64,000 nt of DNA from Cenococcum geophilum 1.58 (GCA_001692895.1 KV748183.1:3286001-3350000), one strand, 5' to 3'; shown: positions 48,401-59,020, counted from the stretch's first letter. A program made the numbers and translations. Notes: a model not told the origin generated them from the letters alone.

Positions 48401-50835
48401 CTATAGTAGCTTTAAACTACCGCTAGGAGGATAATTAAAGCGCTATATATAAGCTTATGGATAGGTAACTAAGAGGGTACGGACTGTCTAACTATAAGAA
48501 ATATAAGCGCCGCCCAAATGAGGTAGAGGATATTACTTTCCTCGATTTTCTACTCTATTTTAATTACTCTACTTATAAGCGTTAACTAAGAGTAAGGCCT
48601 TAAGTTATATTATACTTTCCGCGATATAATAGCGATCCTTCCTATTTATAGTATCCTGAGTTCTACTATATAAAGCTTATTCTTTATCACCCGTAAAGGA
48701 AGTATAAGAAAGTAGCTACTTATACTAATAAATTTAGGGCCCCTAATTATATAGCTTCCTATTAAGCTTACGTTAACTCTTGTTAGCACCCGCCCGACTA
48801 CTTCTATAATTAGAAACTAGAGAAAGGTCGCGAAACTGCTAATAATATTAATAAGCTTAAGGGCGATTTCGCAGACAACTTAGAGTTATATTAGTCCTTT
48901 AAGGCCCTATATACCTACGTTTAAAATACCAATAAAGTTAAAATTAAGGATCCTAATAGGCTTAGTAATAGGGAGCTTAATTATAACTATAACTAGAGTA
49001 CACATTAGGGTATATACCCGCAGCTTAATAAGAGGACTTATTAGCAGGAAGTACGGCTATAGCCTCTACCGTAGAGCCGCCTATTCTAAATAGTAACTCC
49101 GTCCTCCTTATAACCAGGTTAGCGTTATATCTATAACATTATAGTTAATTACTATAGGCAGATTTAAGTGGGCCTTGGCCCCTTTTTACTACGGATTAAT
49201 GTTAATAGAGAGGCAGGAACCGGCAAATTATATCTTATTACTGTCCTCTTTATTACGCTCTGTAATATAATAAGGGCTAATAATAAGCTAATGCCATTAG
49301 CTTAAGCGGCCCCTACTAGGGTAGCTGCCTTTAATATTAACGGCAGAACTATATATAATCTATTAAGGTTACCAGTAAATCGCCCATTTAAGGAATTGCC
49401 TACTACCAGTCTTACGCCTCTATAGCAAGCTTTTAAGGATATTTACTATCTCGTCCTTGACGAGAAATCTATAATTAGGCAAGTATATCTAGCCTAGATT
49501 AATCGCTGCCTTTATTAAATCTACCCTATATATAATAACAACTACTTTAAAGGCTTAAATATCTTACTAGTGGGCGATTTCCATTAGCTTCCCCCTATAA
49601 ATTAGGCGGCCTTATATAGCAATCTACCCGCTAGGCCGTTAGAGCTCGCTAACTATAGAAAAGGAGCCTATAAGGCAATTAACCGAACTTCTGTCCTAGA
49701 TTAAGTTATACGGCAGGGCGGTAATAACGCTAAGAGCTTTATATTTAGGACCGCCCTTATAGAGCTACGTAGTAATTCTATAAGTGATTTAACCTAGAAG
49801 CTTCTTTTAACTAGGTGTAAGTAGGGCCTATCTATTAATAAGGTTACGGGCTTTAATAATATAATTCGGCTATATAGCATACGCGCTGCTATAGGTAAGT
49901 ATAATGCTATTCGGCTTCACGACCTTTTATAGCTAGTAGTGGCTATTAAGTTAGTTAATACTAGTATAGGTATACGGAAAGTTACTCCTAATTAGTGCGA
50001 TACTATAGAGAATCTAGCCCTATATATTAGCGCGAAAGTAATACTAATATAGAATATCTGGGTTAAACTAGGCTTAGTAAACGGTACTACTAGTATAGTT
50101 AAAGATATTATATAGAAGGGATACGCGGATATTAAAAAGGATTAGCCTTAGTTACTACTAATTATAGTAGATGGGTATAACGGACCTACCCTATTTACTT
50201 AGTAGGATAGTAAGAAAGTTATCCCTATATTTTCTATACTTTATAAGTAAGAGGGTATAAGAGGCTTTTATTTACGGCGTTAATTTCTAATTACTCTAGC
50301 TTTTGCTCTTACCGTATATAAAAGCTAGGGCCTAATGCTTAACTAGGTAGTTCTAGATATTAAGGAAAAGAATAAGATAGCTAGGCTAACCTATATAGTA
50401 ATCTTATAAGTTAAGAAGCTTTTAGGGCTTATATTTAAACGTGGGTTTAATATAAAATGATTTTAGTTATCTATAAGTAAGACTAAAGAGGTATAATAAG
50501 AAGATTTTATATAGAGGTAGTAGTAACTACTTATAAACGACTTTTCCTAATTAGGAAATTATATACTAGCTTAGAGGTAAGCGGAGAATGCGGTATTTAT
50601 TTTAGTTTCCTAACTTTTAAATGGCTTAACCGCAAAATCTAATTTTCTAAATTTTAACCCCTCTATCCGTCCTACCTTCTTACTACTTCTAGAGCTATTA
50701 GATATACATATAATGGTATATAAGGAGAATTAGCAGTATTACCAGATTAATATTACTACTATTTATAGCGTTAATTAATTTTTAGAATTTTTTAATTTTT
50801 TTTAAAGGGCGGAAATGTTGCTTATATAAGGAGTT
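45436..50835 (+). mobile_element. Helitron, decayed, with RepHel gene
   Basis: A rolling-circle DNA transposon identified by its protein (next entry). The left edge lies near 45436, where LINE homology ends. The first 150 bases (45436-45600) have ordinary composition with CpA and TpG retained. They contain a tctcaattttc word, which could be the 5'-TC terminus, and a direct repeat of aacgtcaaaatat. The 3' CTRR end with a hairpin was not found with certainty, so the right edge is approximate. Helitrons give no target duplication, so junction proof is not available here. Confidence 0.7.
45640..50590 (+). pseudogene. Helitron RepHel (DUF6570-like, Rep and Pif1-type helicase), RIP-inactivated
   Basis: A zinc-finger-like start reads CNKCHICK near 45645. 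A DUF6570-like part (about 46440-46750) is followed by the Helitron N-terminal block (about 47080-47290: ANFNMPRSRIVTLAAYAKYML, FGRYPLFRYYVFN). The Rep site near 47708-47745 reads RGSGYIYSFLW, with both His of the catalytic pair changed to Tyr. The helicase follows: Walker A REAGTGK at 49207-49230 with the next Ser changed to Leu, Walker B region LVLDEKS near 49451-49480, VGDFH then LPP at 49570-49598, and TVYKS then GLML near 50311-50340. Stops break the frame many times. Its normal role would be nicking, strand transfer and unwinding. Confidence 0.85.
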
Positions 50836-51129
50836 ACGTGACCTCTGAGAATATATACTACTTAGGACCGCATATTAGTAGCCACGACTTCTCTATACTA
50901 TAGTTAAGATTTTATATATACCGCACCTAGAGCTACTTAAAATAACTATTACCTATAGATCTGCCGATTTATAAATTAAAAATTAGATATAGTTAGAGCT
51001 ATTAGTAGGGGTTATTAATCGCACTCCCTATAATAAAATCTAACTAATAAATGAACTCATAAATTAAATTAAAAGTTTGGAATGTCTAAATAAGGTTCTA
51101 CTAAGACGCTAGCTAGACCCTAACCTAGA
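50836..51129 (+). repeat. LTR-like flank, left copy
   Basis: Noncoding. The part at about 50920-51045 resembles 53020-53150: both carry gattttata, tagagcta, a run to attaaanatt, and end with taggggttattaat and ctccc. They may be the two LTRs of a decayed element around the Copia gag fragment and tandem array, but similarity is weak and no target duplication was found. Confidence 0.4.
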
Positions 51130-51600
51130 CCCTTCCTAACCTATTAAATTCTAAAAATAATAATCTTTACTAAATTAAAAATTAACCTTATCCTTAATAA
51201 GCTATCTAATTAGATTTAATAGTTCTTTATTATTTAAGATATAGCCAAAACTAATAAGGTATGGCAGTATATCGACCTATTTAAGAAGAAAGATAATCTT
51301 CTAAAGCTAGAACTACTAAGTTGGCCTATACTAAGGGATATACTACCTACGGCTATATTAATAGCAAAGCTAGACCTAAATTAGCTCACTGCCTATAACT
51401 AGCTCTACGCCGAATATAAGGACGATTTACGCGTATACTAGAAGCAAAAATAGGCTATAAACGATATTAACAACTATATTATTCGCACTATATCGGTAGC
51501 CTACCTTTTACTTATTAACAGCCTTAGTAGTCGGTTATATTAAATATTTAAGGCGTCTCTACTACTATAGTAGCCACTGCAGTAACAGAGACACCCCGTA
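51130..51600 (+). pseudogene. Copia gag fragment
   Basis: The plus strand reads QYIDLFKKK-type sequence, then LSWPILRDILPTAI, LTAYNQLYAEYKDDLRVY, AINDINNYIIRTIS and INSLSS, with stops. This is the conserved N-terminal gag (UBN2-type) of fungal Copia elements, and differs from the gag of Copia-1 and Copia-3. No pol follows; the 255-bp array begins soon after. It is a truncated, dead fragment. Confidence 0.72.
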
Positions 51601-51664
51601 TTTTAGTAAGCAATTAAGCCTATCTTATACGAGAATCTTATACTTATTAGTACTTACCAAATTA

Positions 51665-52922
51665 TATACTCGCAGGGCCTCCTTCCATCTATAAATACTC
51701 CCTTCTCTATACCTTCCTCTCTTCTTTTCTTCTTCCTTATAAGAGCTAGAGGTGCTCTAATACTCCTTAGTCTCCACTAAGGGATTTATTAGTTAATATA
51801 GTAATATAGATAGTATTAGATAAGGAGACGGGTAAGAAAGAAGATAGGAATAATAGAGGAGCCTCTAGTAGGTATTAGTTAAGCAACTTTAATAGCTATA
51901 TTATGGCTACCTAATCTCCTATACTTACAGGCCTCCTCCCGTCTATAAATACTCCCTCCTTTATACCTTTCTCTCTTTTTTTCTTCTTCCTTATAGGAGC
52001 TAGTGGTTTTTTAATACTTCTTCTTAGTCTCTACTAAGGGATCTATTAGTTAATATAGCGATATAGATAGTATCGGATAAGAAGACAGGTAAGAAAGAAG
52101 ATAGGAAGGACGGAGGAGTCTCCAGTAGGTGTCAGCCGAGTAACGTTAACGTCTATATTATGGCTGCCTAATCTCCTATTTATAGGCCTCCTCCTATCTA
52201 TAAATACTCCCTCCTTTATACCTTCCTCTCTTCTTTTCTTCTTCTTTATAAGAGCTAGAGGTGCTTTAATACTCCTCCCTAGTCCCTATTAAGGGATCTA
52301 TTAGTTAATATAGCGATATAAATAGTATCTAATAAGGAAATGGGTAAGAGAGGAGATAGAAAGGACGGAGGGGCGTCTAGTAGGTATTAGTTAAGCAATA
52401 TTAATATCTATATTATAGCTGCCTAATCTTCTATTTATAGGTCTCCTCCTATTTATAAATACTCCCTCTTCTATATCTTTCTCTCTTCTTCTTTCTTCTT
52501 CCTTATAAGAGCTAGAGGTGCTCTAATACCCCTCCCTAGTCCCTACTAAGGGATCTATTAGTTAATATAGTAATATAAACAGTATCTAATGAGGAGATAA
52601 GTAAGAGAGGAGATAGGAAGAACGGAGGGGCGTCCGGTAGGTATTAGTTAAGTAACGTTAATGTCTATATTATAGCTGCCTAATCTCCCGTTTATAGGCC
52701 TCCTCCTATTTATAAATACTCCCTCCTTTATACCTTCCTCTCTTCTTTTTTCTTCTTCCTTATAAGAGCTAGAGGCGCTNTAATACTCCTCCCTANTCTC
52801 TANTAAGGGATCTATTAGTTAATATAGCGATATAGATAGTATCGGATAAGGAGATAGGTAAAAGAGGAGATAGAAAGAACGGAGGAACCTCCGGTAGGTA
52901 TTAGTTAAGTAACGTTAATAGC
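51665..52922 (+). repeat. 255-bp tandem array, about five copies, each with a TATA-like box
   Basis: The word tataaatactccc recurs at about 51690, 51944, 52199, 52454 and 52711, so the period is 254-257 bp. Each unit has this TATA-like box followed by about 45 bases of pyrimidines (ctctcttcttttcttcttcc), then taagagctagaggtgct, aagggatctattagttaatata, and a purine-rich end (ggtaagagaggagatag). The arrangement of TATA box plus pyrimidine patch looks like a promoter unit, as in an LTR. No open frame is present. N bases occur at 52780-52803. Confidence 0.88.
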
Positions 52923-53160
52923 GGTTTTTATTACCTAAAAATTACGTTATATAATAATATTTGGGAACGCAAATATATACCCCCATCCTATACTTATACT
53001 ACTATTAAATATTCTAGATTTTATACTTAGAGCTATTTATAATAGGTATTCCTAAAAAATCTACTAGTTTAAAGCTCTATAATTAAATATTATTAACGTT
53101 TTATATAGGGGTTATTAATTAAGCTCCCGGGATATAATTTTTAAAGTTTAACACTATACT
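52923..53160 (+). repeat. LTR-like flank, right copy
   Basis: Noncoding, resembling 50920-51045 and ending with aggggttattaattaagctcccggg. See the left copy for the caveat. Confidence 0.4.
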
Positions 53161-53800
53161 AATATTACGACCTTCTTGCAGTGGCTAAGCCACCCCTAAT
53201 CTCCTCCCCCTTCTCCTCCCTCCTATTACTCGGCGCCGAGCTATTATATTATTACTAAGCCATCGCGTTATTATACATCCGAACTAGGTAGGTAATAATA
53301 TAGTTACTTAATTATATTAGATGTCTTTATATATAGTTATATCTCTTTCTATACGCGTATTTAATCGAGTTAGGGTAGTAGACTTACTTTAATTCCAGCT
53401 ATACAGCGATTTAGTTATTAGGTATTAAAAATATTTAGTATATAAAGCTTTAAATTATAATTATAATCTACTATATTAGATCCTATGTAGAGGGCTTTAT
53501 ATTAAAGCTCTGCAGTCTAAATATATATTAGATTTGTAACTAATATAATCCTTAAGCCTAGCTTAAGTAGGGCGCCTTAGTTACTATGGTAGATCCTTAC
53601 TTAGTAGTAACTAAGGCGCCTTAATCTTANTACTACTTCTAAATTAAGTAAAAGCTCTATATAGGGGGGTCCCAGGGGGTCTCCCCCTGGAAAACCTTAT
53701 CTCTATATATATTAATTAAAGTCTATATAATAAAGCTCTAAAATTAATTAGCTTATTACTTATAAACTTAAGTTAAAATTTACGTTAGGGGATTAACGTT
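53161..53800. repeat. Noncoding stretch with several inverted repeats
   Basis: No coding signal. It holds a palindrome gtggctaagccac (about 53174), ggcgccgagc (about 53230), a hairpin with a perfect 15-bp stem (ggcgccttagttact and its complement, 53569-53623, loop about 23 bases), and ccaggggg/ccccctgg with a 3-base loop (about 53673-53691). This may be the core of a small non-autonomous element. Edges could not be set. Confidence 0.5.
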
Positions 53801-54122
53801 CCGCATATTATCCTTAGCAACTACTAGGCCTCTTATACCTTTGCGCTTAGTTTTCTTATATATCTTAGTAGAGCTACTAGTAGGTCTAGAGGTGGTATTA
53901 CTAATACGCGTTTAGGGGTTAAAGCCGCTATTAGGGCTCTGGGGCTTCGTTTGGTAGGCCATAGGGGCCGCCTTGTAACGGGAACTAGCTAAACAAAAGA
54001 CTAGGATTTGATTAAAAGAATGTCTGAGATAAATATCCTCCTCTTTTAAGAGTTACTCCCATTGGTCTACCGAGCCGTATAAGGGTGTGGCCGGAGCGGG
54101 TCGTCCGCCCTCCCTGCTAGCG
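53801..54122 (-). mobile_element. LINE 5' end, left flank of the HET island
   Basis: The reverse complement matches the 5' end of the plus-strand LINE at 56941-57255: the first 42 bases are identical by eye, followed by an indel region and then good colinearity. Shared words include gaggaggatatt, cattcttttaat, tttagctagttcccg and acccctaaacgcgtatta. The LINE 5' end faces the HET gene and its transcription would run away from it. RIP is weak in the first 120 bases and increases leftwards. It may be the missing 5' end of the copy at 44946-45435. Confidence 0.8.
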
Positions 54123-54397
54123 AGTTGAGGTGTTTTTAAGAACCTCAAGCGTTGCCTAGAGTTCGGCCACGTCACTTACCATGCCCCACTATCTCACCAA
54201 GTGGGCTGTGTAAAACTTTAGCAGTAGACTCTATATTTCAGAGTCCGAAATCTTCCCCATAGAGATACATAGTATGTGTTAAGCCTTTCAACGCTAAAAT
54301 TTTAGCCTCTGTGTATAACCGACCGTTAGGTAATCCACTTTCATTATTCGTTCTAAGGAGTTTGTCGCACGTAACTACATCTCCAGAGGGGGAAAAA
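54123..54397 (+). promoter_or_regulatory. Unique upstream region of the HET gene
   Basis: 275 bp of ordinary base composition between the LINE 5' end and the chosen start codon. It is the only space for promoter and 5' UTR of the HET gene, unless the LINE 5' UTR contributes. I see no certain TATA box. An in-frame upstream ATG lies at 54311, which would add 29 residues. Confidence 0.45.
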
Positions 54398-56350
54398 ATG
54401 GCAGGCAACAATACATTCAAGAATGCGTTGGCAGCGCCCGTTTCGTCTAGTCACAAATATCGGCCACTAGATCTTTCTACGGACGAAATTCGGCTACTCA
54501 CGCTTCATCCTGGAAGTGATGGTGACGAAATCAGCTGCATATTAAGCCATCACAACCTTACGGGCAGCATAGAGTATGAGGCGCTCTCGTACACATGGGG
54601 AGATAATGCGAGTCTACACACTATTATTTTGGATGGCCTTCCTTTCCGAGTCACAGCGAACCTTAAAACTGCCCTGCACCATCTTCGACACACCGATGAT
54701 GTACGTATGAATAGGGTACTATGGATTGATGCACTCTGTATCAACCAACAGGACCCTAAAGAGCGTGGCCACCAAGTTCGCCAAATGGACAAGATCTTCA
54801 GCTCCGCATGTAAGGTGCTCGCCTGGCTCGGTGAGGCCAGGGATGGAAGCGACATTGCAATGGACTTCATAAAGAGGATTGCACAAGGCTTGGGTCTCTT
54901 TGGTGTTCATGGGGAACCTTTTACCCCTAAAGAGATATGGGTGGCGTTGCACAAGCTGTGGGACCGCCCTTACTGGGGGCGCGTCTGGATTATTCAAGAA
55001 TTAGCATCCGCCATAGAAAAAGAAAAGCCGATGTGGATACCCCGTTACCATGCTGAAATAGGGTGCGGTCACAAATGGCTACGCCTGGATCTTGTTCGGA
55101 ATGCATGGAACAATTTAAGCATATATTTAAACCATCCATTTGTTCGTGGAGAGGGCGAATACATTCCGGTTTGTAATCTTTTCACCATCCTCTTCGAACA
55201 TGCCCATAGGCGACTTACTTTAAGCGCTTTAATCTCGCTGACGTATACCGCAAACGCCACCGACCCTCGCGACCACTTCTACGCAGTTCTTGGACTTGCT
55301 CCTGAGACGGACCGGAGTGCCTTAATTCCAGATTATACCAAGTCCCTTAAAGAAATCTGTGGCCAGTTTATCAAGCACATTATAAATACAGAAAAGAGGC
55401 TGGATATTCTCGCTTTCGACCATTCCAGCTGTAAAGCAAACTTACCCACATGGGCGCCGAACTTCACGAGTCTTTCGCGCAGCGCCAGCATTGGTTGGCG
55501 GCCGTATTGGCATAACTTTCAGGCGTCAGGAAAATCCGGCGCAAATCCGCCACAGGTGCAGTTTTCGAATGATTTGACCACGCTCACAATCAGGGGCTTT
55601 GTCGTTGATACAGTAGTTACCGTTGATGGTCCTTTCACAGACGTAGAAAGCTTTATAAGGGACTACAAAAACAACCTTAAAGCTTCACTTGTCAGTAAAA
55701 AGATGCAAGACTATCTTTCCGGGGTTGGAAGGACATTGGGTGAGCGGTTGGAGCATCGGTTGGGCCAGCGGTTGGACCAGCGGTTGGACCAGCAGTTGGA
55801 CCAGCTGTCGGACCAGCAGTTGGAGCATCTGTTGGAGCAGCGGTTGAAGCATTGGAGAGTGTTGCAGCCGCAATATAAAGAAGATCCTTTGACGGCCGTT
55901 GGGAGGACCCTCGTATTAGACCACCACCTCAAACAGCGTCTACCAATTGCAAAGCGAGGCACACCGGATTCGTTCCGCCTTTTCTATCAGACTCTACTAG
56001 ACCCGATGAATCAGGCATCTGGATACCGAAGTGGGAATACATCCGATTCAGCAGAATTAGCTAAAGTTGCCGAACTCGAGGCAGAAGAAAAGCGGTGCTT
56101 CGACGTGTCCATACGACAGGCCCTGGAGAGTCGTTGTTTCTTCACAACCAGCAGTGGGTTCATCGGACTCGGGCCACGGGATACCCGTTGCGGCTGCTAT
56201 GTTACTATTTTTTTAGGAGGAAACATGCCATTCATCATTAAAGACAAATCTACACATCATTGTCTCGTCGGCGAAGCTTATGTGCACGGAATTATGGATG
56301 GAGAGCGGATGATTCCCTCGGTGGAACTCCAGGAATTTCATCTTAAGTAG
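54398..56350 (+). CDS. HET-domain (heterokaryon incompatibility) protein
   Basis: An intact 650-residue protein of the HET family, which triggers cell death when genetically different hyphae fuse or, in some cases, acts in immunity-like responses. Start ATG 54398 (MAGNNTFKNA) is chosen because aaaaaATGG is a good fungal context; the longer frame from 54311 has no supporting features. The HET domain covers residues about 60-203: YEALSYTWGD (60-69), LWIDALCINQQD (108-119), WLGE (143-146) and RPYWGRVWIIQELA (190-203). DPRDHFYAVLGLA follows at 289-301. Residues 450-485 are a 4-residue repeat of QRLD type. The C-terminal block FIGLGPRDTRCG, then LVGEAYVHGIMDGE, is typical of this family. No intron or stop is seen. 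Codon use and GC are normal, unlike the RIP-mutated flanks. The partner locus is unknown. Confidence 0.93.
   Translation: MAGNNTFKNALAAPVSSSHKYRPLDLSTDEIRLLTLHPGSDGDEISCILSHHNLTGSIEYEALSYTWGDNASLHTIILDGLPFRVTANLKTALHHLRHTDDVRMNRVLWIDALCINQQDPKERGHQVRQMDKIFSSACKVLAWLGEARDGSDIAMDFIKRIAQGLGLFGVHGEPFTPKEIWVALHKLWDRPYWGRVWIIQELASAIEKEKPMWIPRYHAEIGCGHKWLRLDLVRNAWNNLSIYLNHPFVRGEGEYIPVCNLFTILFEHAHRRLTLSALISLTYTANATDPRDHFYAVLGLAPETDRSALIPDYTKSLKEICGQFIKHIINTEKRLDILAFDHSSCKANLPTWAPNFTSLSRSASIGWRPYWHNFQASGKSGANPPQVQFSNDLTTLTIRGFVVDTVVTVDGPFTDVESFIRDYKNNLKASLVSKKMQDYLSGVGRTLGERLEHRLGQRLDQRLDQQLDQLSDQQLEHLLEQRLKHWRVLQPQYKEDPLTAVGRTLVLDHHLKQRLPIAKRGTPDSFRLFYQTLLDPMNQASGYRSGNTSDSAELAKVAELEAEEKRCFDVSIRQALESRCFFTTSSGFIGLGPRDTRCGCYVTIFLGGNMPFIIKDKSTHHCLVGEAYVHGIMDGERMIPSVELQEFHLK
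55741..55856 (+). repeat. 12-bp coding minisatellite inside the HET gene
   Basis: About nine units of cagcggttggac with variants, in frame, giving tetrapeptides of QRLD, QQLD, EHRL kind (residues 450-485). The unit length keeps the frame, so copy number can change without breaking the protein. The repeat is rich in Leu, Gln and Arg and is probably helical. Confidence 0.88.
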
Positions 56351-56940
56351 CATTGTGGCAACGGTAGTTGCGAACGAACATCTTCAACTTCGACTAAGCA
56401 ACGTCCATATTATGTCAGCCCCCTAGTCGTACGAGCTCTGCAATCGTATGAGATCTGGGCATCCCGTTGGAGGCTGGATTAACTCTGTGATCGCAAAGCC
56501 AAGCATAAGGACGCTCTTGTGCGGGACCGCATACAGCAAGTCTTCCTCACCGTCCTCGAAGGTCTATTTGTCCTCGTCCGACTCGACAGCATCATGCTCT
56601 CCACATGAGCTAATGTTCAAAGTCACACTATGGCGGCCTTCGCCACCTTGGAAGAGGCTCCTGTTTGAGTTTTGCCAAGAGAGCTTTAAGGGAGAGTCAC
56701 AGGTTCAAGCGAAGTGAAAGATCTCTGAAAATGGAGGATAAAGCAGAGTAAATTTGGAAGTACTTTTACCAACACCATTATTCTGCCAGTTGTTTAAGGT
56801 GGAGGAGCACGTCAGTTCCTAAGACTGAAGCTGCGGAGACCATGCAGGCTGCGTTCAACCATTTCTTACTCTATCGTACCAGTGCTAGTAGTGTTATTTT
56901 CAGAGCACAAATTCGCCCGAACCCGCCCACAGTTTGTCTG
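56351..56940. other. Unique RIP-free region downstream of the HET gene
   Basis: About 590 bp of ordinary composition between the HET stop codon and the right LINE 5' end. It should hold the 3' UTR and terminator. An open frame of 89 codons (56448-56717) has no recognisable motif, and I do not call it as a gene. No repeat or RNA gene is visible. Confidence 0.5.
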
Positions 56941-59020
56941 CGCTAGCAGGGAGGGCGGACGACCCGCTCCGGCCACACCCTTGTAGCATCCAATAGAAAG
57001 AGGAGGATATTCATCTCGGACATTCATCTCGGACATTCTTTTAATCGAATCCTGGTCTTTTGTTTAGCTAGTTCCCGCTATAAGACGGCCCCTGCGGCCC
57101 ACTGAACGAAGCCCCGGAGCCCTAATGGCTGCTTTAACCCCTAAACGCGTATTAGCAACACCACCTCTAGATCTGCTAGTAGCTCTACTAAGACGTATAA
57201 GGAAACCAAGCGCGAAGGTATAAAAGGCCTAGTAGTCGCTAAGAACATAAGCCGCTTAAAGATTAATATAGTTTAAATAGTAGACAACCGCACTATAAAC
57301 TAGATTATAAACTACGCAGTATATACTGCCTTTATTCCCTATAGTAAGAGTCTCTACCTTACCTAAATATAAAGAAGGAGGTATTAATTATAATAAATTT
57401 TATTAACTTATTAAAAGCCTTAGAGAAACTATAATATAATAGAGTAATATTATTATAAGCCAGAATAGTATTATTAAGAGTATTAAAAATAAACTAGTAG
57501 ATATTAAATTAGAATAGTAAAGCCTTAAAAAGTAAAATACTAAACTTTAAAAAGCTATCTAGTCCTTATAAGTGTAACTAAATACTCCCCTAGCTTCAAT
57601 ATAATTATAGGTATTAGTAGTGGCTAGTAGAGGTATAGTAGGGCTAGAGATAACTTTACTATAAATAATAAGCGTTAGGAACTCTAAGGAACCTAATTAA
57701 CAGCTAGTAATAGATATTAGCTAAGTAAGTTTAGAGATAATAGAGAAGGTAGCTACTACTAAAGTAGTAAAGCAAACTATTATATAAGGTATAAAGGATA
57801 TTAATAGGCTTATGGAAGCTATACTTAAGGACTTCCGCGTATAGCGAATAAGTAATAGCGTAAGTATTATTAAATTCTTAGTGGAAAAGGATAAAGAGGC
57901 TGCATTTAATTAGATAATAACTTAATAGCTTAAACCGTATATCCCTAGGGCAAGGCTTATTAAACTTAAATAGTACGCAGTTAAGGCGGACTAGATTAAA
58001 GTACCTCTAATAATAAATATTAATAGCGGGAAAGTAAGTAAGCTATAAAACGCTTTAGAATAGAGAATAGTATAGAGGTATATATAATAAAATAGCTTAG
58101 ATAACTAAGACCGCGCGGCTAATATATATTAGTAATTATTAAAGTAGTAATAAAGGAGGATATAAAGAAGCTGCTTATATTAAACAACGTATTATTTAGG
58201 GGAGGTGCAATTATTATATTACTATTTAAGGAGCAATGTACCCCTATAGTATACTATAAATATAGAAGGTTTAGACATAGGGCTAGAGACTATATATAAC
58301 TTAATACGTGCGAAATATATAGATGGGAAGGCTATCTTTAGTATAAGACGGTTAATCTATACTATGTAAACTACTAGGGTCCCTACTAAGCCTTATATTA
58401 TAAATGCCTAGTATATAAAAAAGAGATAAATAGGATTTTAGTATAATAGCGCTATAAATAGAGAACTTTAGATTATTTAGGTAAATATAAGGAAGTATAG
58501 GGAAGTGTAGTATACGCTATATAATAATAAAACGCTAGCGGACTTTTACTTTATTCTAGGCCAGAAGCCTTACTGCTTTCTCTTAAATAGGAAAGTAATA
58601 CTAGCTGGCTTAAACCCTTAGTAGATAAGATTTGTCCTAATAGGTAGAAAGCAGCGGTACCCCCTAGTTAGGTTATATATCTAGGTATTTAAAGAGCTAG
58701 CAGCTATATAGCGGTAGTAGTATACGTTAGCTAAAGGAGACTTCTAATTATATCGGTATATATTCTAGATAGATACTTAAAAAAAAAACTAAGAAAGAGA
58801 ACCTAGAGGAGCTCTCTAGTAGGCTAGAGATAATTAATAATCTAATTTAGAGTAAACTATTGCGCAACTTATATACCGAGGTAGTAATTATAAGCGACTT
58901 TAATCGGCATAATCCGCTATAAGGAGGAAGTTATATTAGTACTATATTAATACAGGAAGAAAGTACGCTAATTATTAACTTTATAGCGGATTAGTTACTC
59001 TAGAGCCTACTTTTAGTAAG
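56941..59020 (+). mobile_element. LINE (Tad1-like), 5' part, right flank of the HET island
   Basis: A plus-strand copy of the same LINE family, with full 5' end. The 5' UTR (56941 to about 57200) is little RIP-mutated and has a 14-bp tandem duplication of attcatctcggac (57009-57037) absent from the left copy. ORF1 follows, with CCHC knuckles near 58236-58400, read as YYKYRRF, HRARDY and YYKCLVY; most Cys codons have become Tyr. ORF2 endonuclease begins near 58480, with SDFNRHNPL at 58891-58917. It is cut by Gypsy-E at 59021. It provides the uninterrupted sequence used to define the MS-A and Gypsy-A insertion sites. Confidence 0.85.

Noticed and set aside
51665..52922. CRISPR-like regular repeats
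   Set aside because: The 255-bp units are whole-unit tandem copies without short repeats and unique spacers, and the genome is fungal.
53174..53230. Possible tRNA or SINE A-box (gtggctaagcc)
   Set aside because: No B-box at a proper distance and no cloverleaf could be drawn.
54238..55962. Antisense open frames over the HET gene
   Set aside because: They are shadows of the coding frame; the sense frame has complete HET motifs.
56448..56717. 89-codon open frame downstream of the HET gene
   Set aside because: No motif, no clear start context and only 89 codons; it is equally consistent with 3' UTR. It could be revisited with RNA data.
45436..59020. Giant Starship element carrying the HET gene as cargo
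   Set aside because: No tyrosine recombinase (DUF3435) captain or element edges are visible; the neighbours are ordinary transposons.
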